NCBI GenBank assembly: GCA_003224075.1
Contig: QHYF01000100.1
Span: forward strand, 1 to 12,061
DNA from: Acidobacteriota bacterium
GTDB lineage: Bacteria; Acidobacteriota; Terriglobia; Acidiferrales; UBA7541
Direction: 5' to 3'
Length of the DNA: 12,061 nt
Under the pieces are notes generated by a model. It ran no database searches and had not been told where the DNA came from. It saw nothing but the letters and a program-made list of their open reading frames with translations. The position numbers and the translations under genes were made by a program. Shown here piece by piece: positions 6,185-12,061 of the stretch; within the stretch, counting starts at the first letter, position 1; every line of letters begins with the position of its first letter.

Positions 6185-6206
6185 CTTAGTACTAAGGAAC
6201 TAGTAC
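6185..6206. promoter_or_regulatory. Overlapping inverted repeats at the predicted pilZ transcription start
   Basis: CTTAGTACTAAG (6185-6196) is a perfect 12-bp palindrome. GTACTA (6189-6194) also pairs with TAGTAC (6201-6206) across 6 nt. The two repeats share an arm, so they cannot both form. They cover the start (near 6203) predicted from the sigma-54-type site beside them, an operator-like position. No protein can be named. Confidence 0.45.
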
Positions 6207-6213
6207 GGGTCTC

Positions 6214-6229
6214 AGCATCTTAGATGCCA
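6214..6229 (-). promoter_or_regulatory. Candidate sigma-54 promoter of the PilZ gene
   Basis: The minus strand reads TGGCATCTAAGATGCT: TGGCA at -24, ATGCT at -12, with GG-N10-GC spacing. It matches the consensus TGGCACG-N4-TTGCT at 9 of 12 positions. The predicted start is near 6203, giving a 31-nt leader that includes the GAGG ribosome site. The same bases form the inverted repeat GCATC-TTA-GATGC (6215-6227). Confidence 0.5.
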
Positions 6230-6373
6230 GATGATCTAACGTGGAGCCCTGCTAACCGTATTCTTATGAATGAATTATTCGTGCAGATTGCGGATTGGGC
6301 TTTCTCGACATAAGGGTACTGCTCGGGAAATCCACTTCCTTTCCTGAAATGTGCAAATGGAACGCTTTTACCA

Positions 6374-6401
6374 TTGACTGTCCGAAGCCCGTCTGTAAGT
6401 A
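6374..6401 (+). promoter_or_regulatory. Possible sigma-70-type promoter of the kinase-regulator operon
   Basis: TTGACT (6374-6379) and TAAGTA (6396-6401) are 16 bp apart, about 57 bp before the kinase start. I saw no TGG-N9-TGC site here, so the operon seems to be made by the housekeeping polymerase. Confidence 0.4.
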
Positions 6402-6458
6402 TGAACACTCAGCTAGGGAAAAAGTTTACCACAACCTCCCGAGAGGCAGGATTAGCGA

Positions 6459-7688
6459 ATGGCCGGACGGATTGCTCTACCGCCCATGTCCGAAGAGCGG
6501 AACAGTGCGGTTCTACCGCTGGGGGTTGTCAGCCGTTTGCTCGACACAATAGAAGAACCGCTGATGGTGGCCGAACGAAGCGGAAATCTGCTGCTGGTGA
6601 ACACCCGAGCGAGACAGTGCCTGGGATTTCATGGAAACGCGGAAATTCAAGGATTAAATCTGTTTAACGATATTTTGCAGGTGGATTCGAAGAAGATCTT
6701 CGGTGAGCTCGAAAGAGGCCAACACGAAGTCAATTTGAACATCGAAGGCGGGGAAAAGAAATCGGCTGCGAGGATCCAGTGGATGCCAGAGCCGGACTGG
6801 CTGGTGGTGGAAATTGAAAGCAAATCAGAAGCGCATGCCGGGCCGGATCCCGCCACGCAACTCACGGTGCAAGAACTTCTCCAAGAGCGAGAGATTACGT
6901 ATCGGAATCTTCTGGCTGCATATCTGAAATTGCAGGAAGTGAACCGGCAGAAGACGGTGTTCCTGGCGTCGGCGGCTCACGAACTGAAAACGCCGCTGGC
7001 GGTAATCAAAGGCTACTACGATCTTCTCCTTGCAGGTTCGCTGGGCCGCTTGACGGACAAGCAGCGGGACATTCTGGAGGAATCGAAGGACAGTTGTGAA
7101 CGGCTGGTGCGTCTTATTTCGATGTTCCTGAATTATTCCGCGCTGGAGAGCGGGAAGTTGGTGCTGCAACTTCGCGAGAATGACCTCCGGGATTGCCTGG
7201 ATGAGCTTTCCAAACGCTGGTCGGAAGCCTTTCAACGCAAAGGGGTGAAACTCGATGCCAGCTTTGATCCGTCCATCCCCGCGTTCCGTTTCGATTATCA
7301 GAAGGTGCAGCAGGTGGCCGCCAATCTTCTGGACAATGCGTTGAAGCATACGCCCGCTGGCGGCAGCGTCGCGCTCCGCGCGGCGCCGCATTTCTGGGAA
7401 CGACGCGTGGCTAGTATGGCTCCGGCGGAAGAGCGGCGGAGGTTCCGCTTGCCGCGCCCCAACAGCGTGGAAGTAAGCGTGACAGATTCCGGGCCTGGGA
7501 TAGCCGCTGAACATCATCAGGAGATTTTTGAGGATTTCGTCCGGGTGGATCGGAACACGTCGGGGATGGGTTTGGGACTAGCGATTGCCAAACGGCTCAT
7601 CCAGGCGCATCGCGGAAAGATCTGGGTGGAGAGCGAGTCGCGCGCGGGAAGCAAATTTACGTTTTTATTGCCAATGGATCAGGGTTAG
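6459..7688 (+). CDS. Soluble PAS-domain sensor histidine kinase
   Basis: This 409-residue kinase has no membrane segment, so it senses an internal signal or is recruited. Residues about 22-120 look like a divergent PAS domain (LLDTIEEPLMVAERSGNLLLVN). A coiled-coil-like linker (about 135-165) leads to the HisKA domain with phospho-acceptor His174 in ASAAHELKTPL. The ATPase domain has the N-box NLLDNALKHT (289-298), the G1 box DSGPGI (343-348), the F-box IFEDFVR and the G2 box GMGLGLAIAK (369-378), so it should be active. About 25 extra basic residues sit between N and G1 boxes (about 309-336, with ERRVASM and EERRRFRLPRP). ATG 6459 has AGGA 7 nt upstream. The response regulator follows after 35 nt and is the obvious partner. 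Confidence 0.92.
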   Translation: MAGRIALPPMSEERNSAVLPLGVVSRLLDTIEEPLMVAERSGNLLLVNTRARQCLGFHGNAEIQGLNLFNDILQVDSKKIFGELERGQHEVNLNIEGGEKKSAARIQWMPEPDWLVVEIESKSEAHAGPDPATQLTVQELLQEREITYRNLLAAYLKLQEVNRQKTVFLASAAHELKTPLAVIKGYYDLLLAGSLGRLTDKQRDILEESKDSCERLVRLISMFLNYSALESGKLVLQLRENDLRDCLDELSKRWSEAFQRKGVKLDASFDPSIPAFRFDYQKVQQVAANLLDNALKHTPAGGSVALRAAPHFWERRVASMAPAEERRRFRLPRPNSVEVSVTDSGPGIAAEHHQEIFEDFVRVDRNTSGMGLGLAIAKRLIQAHRGKIWVESESRAGSKFTFLLPMDQG

Positions 7689-7723
7689 TGACAAAGGATC
7701 TTGGTGATTGAGAGGAAAAGCCA

Positions 7724-9184
7724 ATGGCCCCGAAAGAAAAAATTCTCGTGGTTGACGATGAACCGAGCATTCGAAAGTATCTGCAGACGCTGCTGGAAGT
7801 TGATGGATTCGATGTCGAGGCGGTCAGCTCCGGCAGAGAAGCGATCGAGAAAGTGAACAAGAGCGAGCGACCCGACTTCATCATCCTGGATGTATTGATG
7901 CCGCAGATGAACGGCATCGAGACGCTGAAGGAATTGATGCAAATCGACCGCAGCCTCAACGTCATCATGCTTTCCTGCTCGAACGAGGTAGGAACCGTCG
8001 TCGAAGCCATTCGCATTGGAGCACATGATTATTTGACCAAGCCGTTCGAGAAGACGGAACTCGACGCGGCAATGCTGAAGTCCCGGCAGAAGAAGCAGCT
8101 GGCCACGGAAAATCAGGTGCTGCGCGATTATTGCGACCAAGTGACCGAAGACCTGAGCTTCCTGGCCGCCAGCCCCCAAATGGTGCGGATCCGCCAGCAG
8201 ATTCTTCAGATCGCACCGGTGGACGTGCCCGTGTTCATCTGCGGCGAGAGCGGCGTGGGCAAGGAAGTGGTATCCCGAATGATCCACTTGCGCTCGAAGC
8301 GCAGAAACCAGCCATTCGTGAAGGTGAATTGCGCGGCGTTGCCGGGAGAGCTCCTGGAGTCGGAACTTTTCGGATTCGAACAGGGCGCTTTCACGGGCGC
8401 GGTGCGCAGCAAACCCGGCAAATTTGAAATGGCCAACAAAGGCACGATCTTCCTCGATGAAATCGCGGAAATGAGCACACACCTGCAGGCGAAATTACTT
8501 CATGTGCTTCAAGATCATCAGTACTCCAGGCTTGGCGGGCGTCACTTGGTGGAAACCGACGTGCGCGTGCTTGCAGCAACTAATATTGATGTTCACGAAG
8601 CGATGAAAACCGGCCGTTTCCGCGAAGACCTGTACTACCGGTTGAACGTTTTGTCCATCAACGTGCCGCCACTGCGCGAGCGGACGACGGAGATCCCGCT
8701 TCTCTTCCATCACTTCCTGCAGAAATACAGCGAGAAGTTCGGCAAGGCGGCACCAGCACCTTCGAAATACCTCCTGGATGCGGCATTGAATTATCCCTGG
8801 CCGGGCAACCTGCGTGAACTGGAGAATTTCGTAAAGCGTTACGTCATTCTCGAGGATGACGAAGGGAGCTTGCGCGAATTGGTGGAGATGACGTCAACGC
8901 GGCAGCGGACGTCCCCCCGCGAAGAGCCGGTTGCTCCAAAAGAACAGGGACTGAAGGCGTTGGTGCGCGGCCTGAAGGACGAGGCGGAAATGGAAGCGAT
9001 CGCCGACGCGCTGGAAAAGACGCGGTGGTGCCGGAAAGACGCGGCAAAAATGCTGGGCATCAGTTACAAGGCTCTGCTTTACAAGATGAGGCAATTTAAT
9101 CTGGATACTCCACGCACCAGGAGATCTTCTTCGACGGCAGCGATTGAGGAACCTGCTTCGGCTGTCGGAACACGACACAGCTAG
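7724..9184 (+). CDS. NtrC-type sigma-54-dependent response regulator
   Basis: This 486-residue protein has three domains. The receiver (about 5-120) has D11, D12, phospho-acceptor D56 in IILDVLMP, S84 and K106. The AAA+ activator domain (about 148-375) has Walker A GESGVGKE (174-181) and the sigma-54 contact loop GAFTGA (221-226). It also has Walker B with LDEIAE (D245, E246), ATN in sensor I, the arginine-finger region GRFREDLYYRLNV, and sensor II WPGNLREL. The Fis-type helix-turn-helix is at about 425-458 (KDAAKMLGISYKALLYKM), followed by a loose Ser/Arg tail. Phosphorylated by the kinase encoded 35 nt upstream, it should remodel sigma-54 polymerase. Nearby TGG-N9-TGC sites make local genes likely targets. 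GAGG lies about 9 nt before the ATG. Confidence 0.96.
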   Translation: MAPKEKILVVDDEPSIRKYLQTLLEVDGFDVEAVSSGREAIEKVNKSERPDFIILDVLMPQMNGIETLKELMQIDRSLNVIMLSCSNEVGTVVEAIRIGAHDYLTKPFEKTELDAAMLKSRQKKQLATENQVLRDYCDQVTEDLSFLAASPQMVRIRQQILQIAPVDVPVFICGESGVGKEVVSRMIHLRSKRRNQPFVKVNCAALPGELLESELFGFEQGAFTGAVRSKPGKFEMANKGTIFLDEIAEMSTHLQAKLLHVLQDHQYSRLGGRHLVETDVRVLAATNIDVHEAMKTGRFREDLYYRLNVLSINVPPLRERTTEIPLLFHHFLQKYSEKFGKAAPAPSKYLLDAALNYPWPGNLRELENFVKRYVILEDDEGSLRELVEMTSTRQRTSPREEPVAPKEQGLKALVRGLKDEAEMEAIADALEKTRWCRKDAAKMLGISYKALLYKMRQFNLDTPRTRRSSSTAAIEEPASAVGTRHS

Positions 9185-9196
9185 AGCCGCGAAACT

Positions 9197-9215
9197 CCCG
9201 GATTTTCATCCTGGG
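9197..9215 (+). other. Weak hairpin after the response-regulator gene
   Basis: CCCGGAT (9197-9203) pairs with ATCCTGGG (9208-9215) with one bulged T, 13 nt after the stop. No T-run follows, so termination here is uncertain. Confidence 0.25.
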
Positions 9216-9243
9216 CGCAGGGCTGACAAAAGCATTCCCGGAA

Positions 9244-9255
9244 GCATCTTGATGC
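9244..9255 (+). promoter_or_regulatory. Inverted repeat about 140 bp upstream of the CBS gene start site
   Basis: GCATC-TT-GATGC is a perfect inverted repeat. It lies about 133-144 bp before the start predicted from the sigma-54 site at 9362-9377, a usual distance for an activator site. The same arms with a TTA spacer occur at 6215-6227. Confidence 0.35.
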
Positions 9256-9361
9256 GATTCTTTCGCCGGAACTTGGGCTTGACAGAATCGGGTCGAGGTA
9301 TGCTCTGCCAATATCCCTTGCTGCTTTTCCTCCATGCTCTAGCTGCGGCCAGCCAATGAAC

Positions 9362-9377
9362 TGGAATTCAACTTGCA
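9362..9377 (+). promoter_or_regulatory. Candidate sigma-54 promoter of the CBS-domain gene
   Basis: TGGAATT, CAAC, TTGCA: GG (9363-9364) and GC (9375-9376) are exactly 10 nt apart and the -12 box TTGCA is perfect. The predicted start is near 9388, 44 nt before the ATG. It lies just downstream of the sigma-54-activator gene. Confidence 0.55.
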
Positions 9378-9431
9378 GTGATGGCCGGCTTAGGCCTACT
9401 ATCCGGCCAGACTGTCCCGCGGAGGGTTCAA

Positions 9432-9866
9432 ATGAAAGTTTTGGATCTGATCGGGTCCCGCAAAGAAGTGTTTTCCATTACCGAAGAGACCAGTGTGCAT
9501 CAGGCGGCGCAGTATCTGCGCGAGAAACAGGTGCGCTCAGTGGGGGTCGTGGATGCAGGCGGAAAAATAGTAGGCGTGATCTCGCATAGCGATGTTTCCG
9601 ATAAAGTTGCGGCGGAGAACAAGTGCCCTGCCTGGATGAAGGCTTCGGACATTATGACGCGCGATCTCGTGACCGTATCGCCAGAAATGACGATGGAGGA
9701 ATGCCTGCGTCTGATGGAGCAGAACACCATCTTCCATTTGATCGTGCTGGATGAGCAGAAAGGATTCCGAGGAATGCTTTCGGTGAGCGACATTTTGCGA
9801 GTGGTGGCATCCGACGAGAAGGCCAGGGCCGATTTGCTGGAAGCGTTTATTTTTCCCCCCAGATAG
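9432..9866 (+). CDS. Two-CBS-domain (Bateman module) regulatory protein
   Basis: I start at ATG 9432, with GGAGG (9421-9425) 6 nt upstream; an upstream in-frame GTG (9378) lies ahead of the predicted transcription start. The 144-residue product is one Bateman module. CBS1 (about 1-58) ends GVISHSD (48-54) and CBS2 (about 72-125) has DIMTRDLVTVSPEMTMEE and GMLSVSD (114-120). Both keep the Ser and Asp of the G-h-h-S/T-x-x-D nucleotide-ribose contact, so it probably binds AMP, ATP or a similar adenosyl ligand. There is no attached enzyme, transporter or DNA-binding domain, so it must act through a partner. A candidate sigma-54 promoter lies in its leader, next to the response-regulator gene, so it may be a direct target. 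Confidence 0.9.
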   Translation: MKVLDLIGSRKEVFSITEETSVHQAAQYLREKQVRSVGVVDAGGKIVGVISHSDVSDKVAAENKCPAWMKASDIMTRDLVTVSPEMTMEECLRLMEQNTIFHLIVLDEQKGFRGMLSVSDILRVVASDEKARADLLEAFIFPPR

Positions 9867-10036
9867 CGTCCCTCTTTGATGCCAGAAGTCAAACGCTTGT
9901 GTCAGAGCCTCGAGACGTACACGGAGGCCAAGAAGAGAAAATTCTTTGCGAAGGTGGGAGATGTTTTTACTGTTCGATTTCTATTTCCACGAAAACACCC
10001 CCCGACGTGGTACCAAAACTACCCGGCGAGTCTTTC

Positions 10037-10052
10037 CTATAAGTTGTTATAG
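10037..10052 (+). promoter_or_regulatory. Perfect inverted repeat upstream of the second activator gene
   Basis: CTATAA-GTTG-TTATAG is perfect over 16 bp in an AT-rich stretch, centred about 92 bp before the start predicted from the sigma-54-type site at 10111-10126. It could be an activator site or a small hairpin. An unsupported 57-codon frame (9879-10052) ends on it. Confidence 0.4.
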
Positions 10053-10110
10053 ATAAAAGAGTTACAAAAAAATCGCTGACGATACTAGCATTAAGTGTGC
10101 GTCTATTCAA

Positions 10111-10126
10111 TGGTCTATCGTGTGCA
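10111..10126 (+). promoter_or_regulatory. Candidate sigma-54 promoter of the second activator gene
   Basis: TGGTCTA, TCGT, GTGCA: GG (10112-10113) and GC (10124-10125) are 10 nt apart; the -12 box differs from TTGCA by one base. The predicted start is near 10137. GTGTGC (10095, 10120) and GTCTAT (10101, 10113) are each repeated here in the order A-B-B-A. Confidence 0.42.
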
Positions 10127-10158
10127 TCCTGTTCTGTCGCTCGAACATGCACCGGACC

Positions 10159-11235
10159 ATGTCATCGGAAAAGGCAAGAAAAAACAAGACTACCAAACCT
10201 CTCGATCCCCCGCCGCCGGATGACGTTCTGTTTGGGCGATCCGTGGCCATGCTAGAAGTGCGGCGACGGGCGGCGAAAATCTGCGGAACCAACGTTCCTG
10301 TTTTGCTGGAGGGCGATGGAGGGACGGGTAAAGAGGTTCTTGCGCGCTGGATTCACGAGCATTCCCCCGCTTCCAACGGGCAGTTCGTGAAGGTCAATTG
10401 TGCCTCGATACCCGGAACACTCCTGGAAAGCGAGCTATTCGGCTACGAAAAAGGCGCGTTTACCGGAGCGCATATTTCCAAGCCGGGGCGCGTGGAACTC
10501 GCCCACAACGGGACTCTGCTCCTCAATGAAATCGCGGACATTGATTTAGACTTGCAGAGCAAGCTGCTGCAATTTCTACAGGACGGGCGCTTCTCGCGAA
10601 TTGGCGATCAGGCGGAGAGAGGAGTGGAAACGCGCCTGATTTGCGCGACGAATAAAGATCTAGAACACGAAATCGAAGCGGGAAGATTCCGTGCCGATTT
10701 GTATTATCGCATCAATGTAGTTCGCCTGAGGTTGCCGCGGCTTCGCGAGCGCCGGGAAGATATCCCTCTCCTCGCTGAATATTTTCTCGCTCAATTTCAG
10801 GAGAAATTCATGAAGCAAGCAGAACCTCTGAGCCGAGAAATGCTGCACTATTTACGGAACCTGGATTGGCCCGGAAACATTCGTGAACTCTCGAACGGTA
10901 TCGCCCGCCATGTCCTAATGGGCGCGGAGGCAAGAATTGCTCAAGAATCCGCGGCCAGCCAGGTTCCTTCTGTTCGGGTGAACTCCGTCGCATCCGGAAC
11001 CGTTCCTCTGAAGCAGATTGCTAGAGAGGCTGTCCGCGACCGGGAGCGAAACTTTATCCTTGAGGCGTTGCAGGCAAATCAATGGAATCGCCGAAAGACC
11101 GCCGAGGCGCTAAAGATCAGTTACCGCGCGCTGATCTACAAGATTCACAACGGGGGTTTGATCTCGAGGAGTTCGCGACTTCCTGCAGCATCGCAGGGAG
11201 ATGCGCCAGGGACCGCGCGTTCCTCCGCCGATTAG
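10159..11235 (+). CDS. Receiver-less sigma-54 activator with Fis-type DNA-binding domain and Asn in Walker B
   Basis: The frame is open from GTG 10120, but that codon lies inside a sigma-54-type promoter, so I prefer ATG 10159 (358 residues; ATG 10147 is possible). No start has a strong ribosome site. There is no sensor or receiver domain, only about 20 basic residues before the AAA+ domain. Numbered from GTG 10120: Walker A is GDGGTGKE (65-72, usually GESGTGKE), the GAFTGA loop is intact (112-117), and Walker B reads LLLNEIAD with Asn136 in place of Asp (codon AAT). Sensor I ATN, the arginine-finger stretch GRFRADLYYRINV and sensor II WPGNIREL are present. The C-terminal helix-turn-helix is RRKTAEALKISYRALIYKI (about 324-342). 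It may be constitutive, or need another subunit. Confidence 0.88.
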   Translation: MSSEKARKNKTTKPLDPPPPDDVLFGRSVAMLEVRRRAAKICGTNVPVLLEGDGGTGKEVLARWIHEHSPASNGQFVKVNCASIPGTLLESELFGYEKGAFTGAHISKPGRVELAHNGTLLLNEIADIDLDLQSKLLQFLQDGRFSRIGDQAERGVETRLICATNKDLEHEIEAGRFRADLYYRINVVRLRLPRLRERREDIPLLAEYFLAQFQEKFMKQAEPLSREMLHYLRNLDWPGNIRELSNGIARHVLMGAEARIAQESAASQVPSVRVNSVASGTVPLKQIAREAVRDRERNFILEALQANQWNRRKTAEALKISYRALIYKIHNGGLISRSSRLPAASQGDAPGTARSSAD

Positions 11236-11271
11236 CGACTTTCCCGGCAAAGTGCTTTCTGCAGCCTTCAC

Positions 11272-11302
11272 CTTCGTCGCGCGACTGTCCCCGCGGACGA
11301 AG
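11272..11302 (+). terminator. Possible transcript end after the second activator gene
   Basis: CTTCGTC-GCG (11272-11281) pairs with CGC-G-GACGAAG (11292-11302), a 10-bp stem with one bulge, 36 nt after the stop. There is no T-run, so it may instead protect the mRNA end. Confidence 0.35.
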
Positions 11303-11547
11303 TCAGCAGGCTCGTTCTATTGGCGCGGTTCCACTCTGTTTGACTTTGCACGGCGCGCGGTCAGATTCGCCGTGAGATTCCGGGGAAGCAATTCACCGTC
11401 ACGGACGAATCTCACACCGCTGTTCTTCAACCGTTCCTCACCTGCTCTTCACCTGTTCTCCGTCGTCCCGGCATAGCCCCTGCGGTCAGGCAGAGTACCA
11501 TGAGGACTATTACCCTCTTTTGCGGCCTTCGTCCAGTTACGCACGGC

Positions 11548-11611
11548 AAATACACGCAGTAGGCTCCTAATGCGTGGGGTATTTCGTCCGGCCGCCCTCC
11601 CTCCTGGACGA
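11548..11611 (+). ncRNA. Structured two-hairpin leader of the lipoprotein gene
   Basis: The first hairpin pairs AAATAC-ACGCA (11548-11558) with TGCGT-GGG-GTATTT (11571-11584): 11 base pairs, a GGG bulge and a 12-nt loop. The second pairs TCGTCC (11584-11589) with GGACGA (11606-11611). The ribosome site AGGA (11621-11624) follows 10 nt later. I cannot match it to a known riboswitch class; a c-di-GMP riboswitch was considered but its conserved core is not there. Confidence 0.4.
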
Positions 11612-11630
11612 GCGAGAATTAGGAAAAAAT

Positions 11631-12061
11631 GTGAAGACAAGTGTAACGCACTCGTCGAAGTGTGCCGGACGGAGTCTGCCATCAATCGCTGTGGTCTTCC
11701 TCGCAGCGTGCAGCTTGGCCCTTGCCGGTTGCACGGGCTTGGTTAGCGGCACCAGCAGCCCTGGCAATCCGCCGCCCTCGGCTCTGTACATTACCAACGT
11801 ACAAGCCGCATCCACCACAACCTCTGCCTCTCAGGTCGTTTGGACAACGAACGTCGCTGCCGACTCAACGGTTGATTATGGAACCAGCACTTCGTATGGA
11901 TCCAGTACGCCGGTCGATTCGGCGATGGTCACGAGCCATCAGGTAACTCTTTCTGGCCTGGCCGCGGGCACCACCTACTATTACCAAGTAAGTTCGACGG
12001 ACTCGAAAGGCAACCACGGGAAAAGCGGCGGGCATTCGGTCAAGACAGCGGGTTTCAGCAT
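11631..12061 (+). CDS. Surface lipoprotein with Fn3-like domain, N-terminal part
   Basis: The gene starts at GTG 11631, with AGGA 6 nt upstream, and runs off the window after 143 codons. The head is polar and basic (with SSKCAGR). A hydrophobic stretch (about residues 17-33, AVVFLAACSLALAG) ends in the lipobox LALAGC with Cys about 34, so it is a signal-peptidase-II lipoprotein. No Asp follows the Cys, so an outer-membrane or surface place is likely. A Ser/Gly/Pro-rich spacer leads to an Fn3-like beta-sandwich: LYITNVQAAS, ASQVVWTTNVAADSTVDYGTS, HQVTLSGLAAGTTYYYQVSS (about 48-130). This type of domain precedes phosphatase or carbohydrate-related domains in environmental bacteria, but what follows is outside the window. 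An upstream ATG at 11662 is in another frame. Confidence 0.8.
   Translation, partial: MKTSVTHSSKCAGRSLPSIAVVFLAACSLALAGCTGLVSGTSSPGNPPPSALYITNVQAASTTTSASQVVWTTNVAADSTVDYGTSTSYGSSTPVDSAMVTSHQVTLSGLAAGTTYYYQVSSTDSKGNHGKSGGHSVKTAGFS

Larger units (their letters stand above)
11236..11630. other. 395-bp gene-free stretch with several inverted repeats
   Basis: I see no convincing gene here; open frames are short, Arg/Ser-rich and without ribosome sites. It holds a hairpin just after the activator gene (11272-11302), a 9-bp perfect inverted repeat GTGAGATTC (11372-11380) with GAATCTCAC (11407-11415), and the two-hairpin leader of the lipoprotein (11548-11611). TTGACT at 11339-11344 is a possible -35, with a poor -10 (AGATTC, 11362-11367). 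Confidence 0.6.

Noticed and set aside
6825..7517. A 230-codon minus-strand frame inside the kinase gene.
   Set aside because: It is antisense to a kinase with every catalytic box intact; no domain and no ribosome site.
7685..8482. A 265-codon minus-strand frame inside the response-regulator gene.
   Set aside because: It is antisense to intact receiver and AAA+ motifs; a shadow of their codon pattern.
9279..9304. TTGACA with TATGCT upstream of the CBS gene as a sigma-70 promoter.
   Set aside because: The spacer is only 14 bp; the nearby sigma-54-type site has exact spacing and a perfect -12 box, so it is preferred.
9879..10052. A 57-codon open frame just after the CBS gene, basic and ending in YKLL.
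   Set aside because: It has no ribosome binding site and no recognised domain, and it ends exactly on an inverted repeat in the promoter region of the next gene; likely chance.
11521..11630. Resemblance to a c-di-GMP-I (GEMM) riboswitch (GCACGGCAAA and nearby stems).
   Set aside because: Only a few bases agree; the second conserved block and the receptor region are missing, so I list it only as an unclassified structured leader.
1..12061. CRISPR arrays, tRNA or rRNA genes, and insertion-sequence transposases.
   Set aside because: I saw no regular repeat-spacer pattern, no tRNA-like cloverleaf, no rRNA sequence, and no transposase or integrase motif in any frame.

Overview
The window looks like chromosomal DNA of a moderately GC-rich, Gram-negative-type bacterium. 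I favour a soil Acidobacteriota (Terriglobia-like) on gene content: a double-length ThyX-type protein, a zinc-binding L31, many sigma-54 activators, PilZ/GGDEF proteins, and an Fn3-like surface lipoprotein. This placement is by impression, not by a search.

Left part (1-3.6 kb), mostly minus strand: the N-terminus of an exported protein (1-161), a hicBA toxin-antitoxin pair on the plus strand (405-835), a 529-residue ThyX-like protein (893-2482), ribosomal protein L31 with a strong intrinsic terminator (2684-2917), and an FMN-binding split-barrel protein (3072-3578). The hicBA pair lies between two imperfect direct copies of the last ~57 bp of thyX. One copy is the live 3' end; the other (327-383) is a displaced remnant. 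This is the layout left by an element integrating at the 3' end of a gene.

Middle part (3.7-6.2 kb): an unrecognised plus-strand gene converges on two minus-strand c-di-GMP genes, a GGDEF-PilZ fusion and a stand-alone PilZ protein.

Right part (6.4-11.2 kb): a soluble PAS histidine kinase and an NtrC-type response regulator form a two-gene operon. They are followed by a two-CBS-domain protein and a second, receiver-less sigma-54 activator whose Walker B Asp is Asn. Sites of the form TGG-N9-TGC(A/T), the sigma-54 -24/-12 layout, sit upstream of four genes (GGDEF-PilZ, PilZ, CBS protein, second activator). I did not find one upstream of the six neighbouring genes I scanned. The simplest reading is a local circuit: kinase to NtrC-type regulator to sigma-54 promoters for c-di-GMP and CBS effectors, plus a second activator in a cascade.

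Far right (11.2-12.06 kb): a gene-free stretch with several inverted repeats leads through a two-hairpin leader into a lipoprotein gene cut by the window edge.
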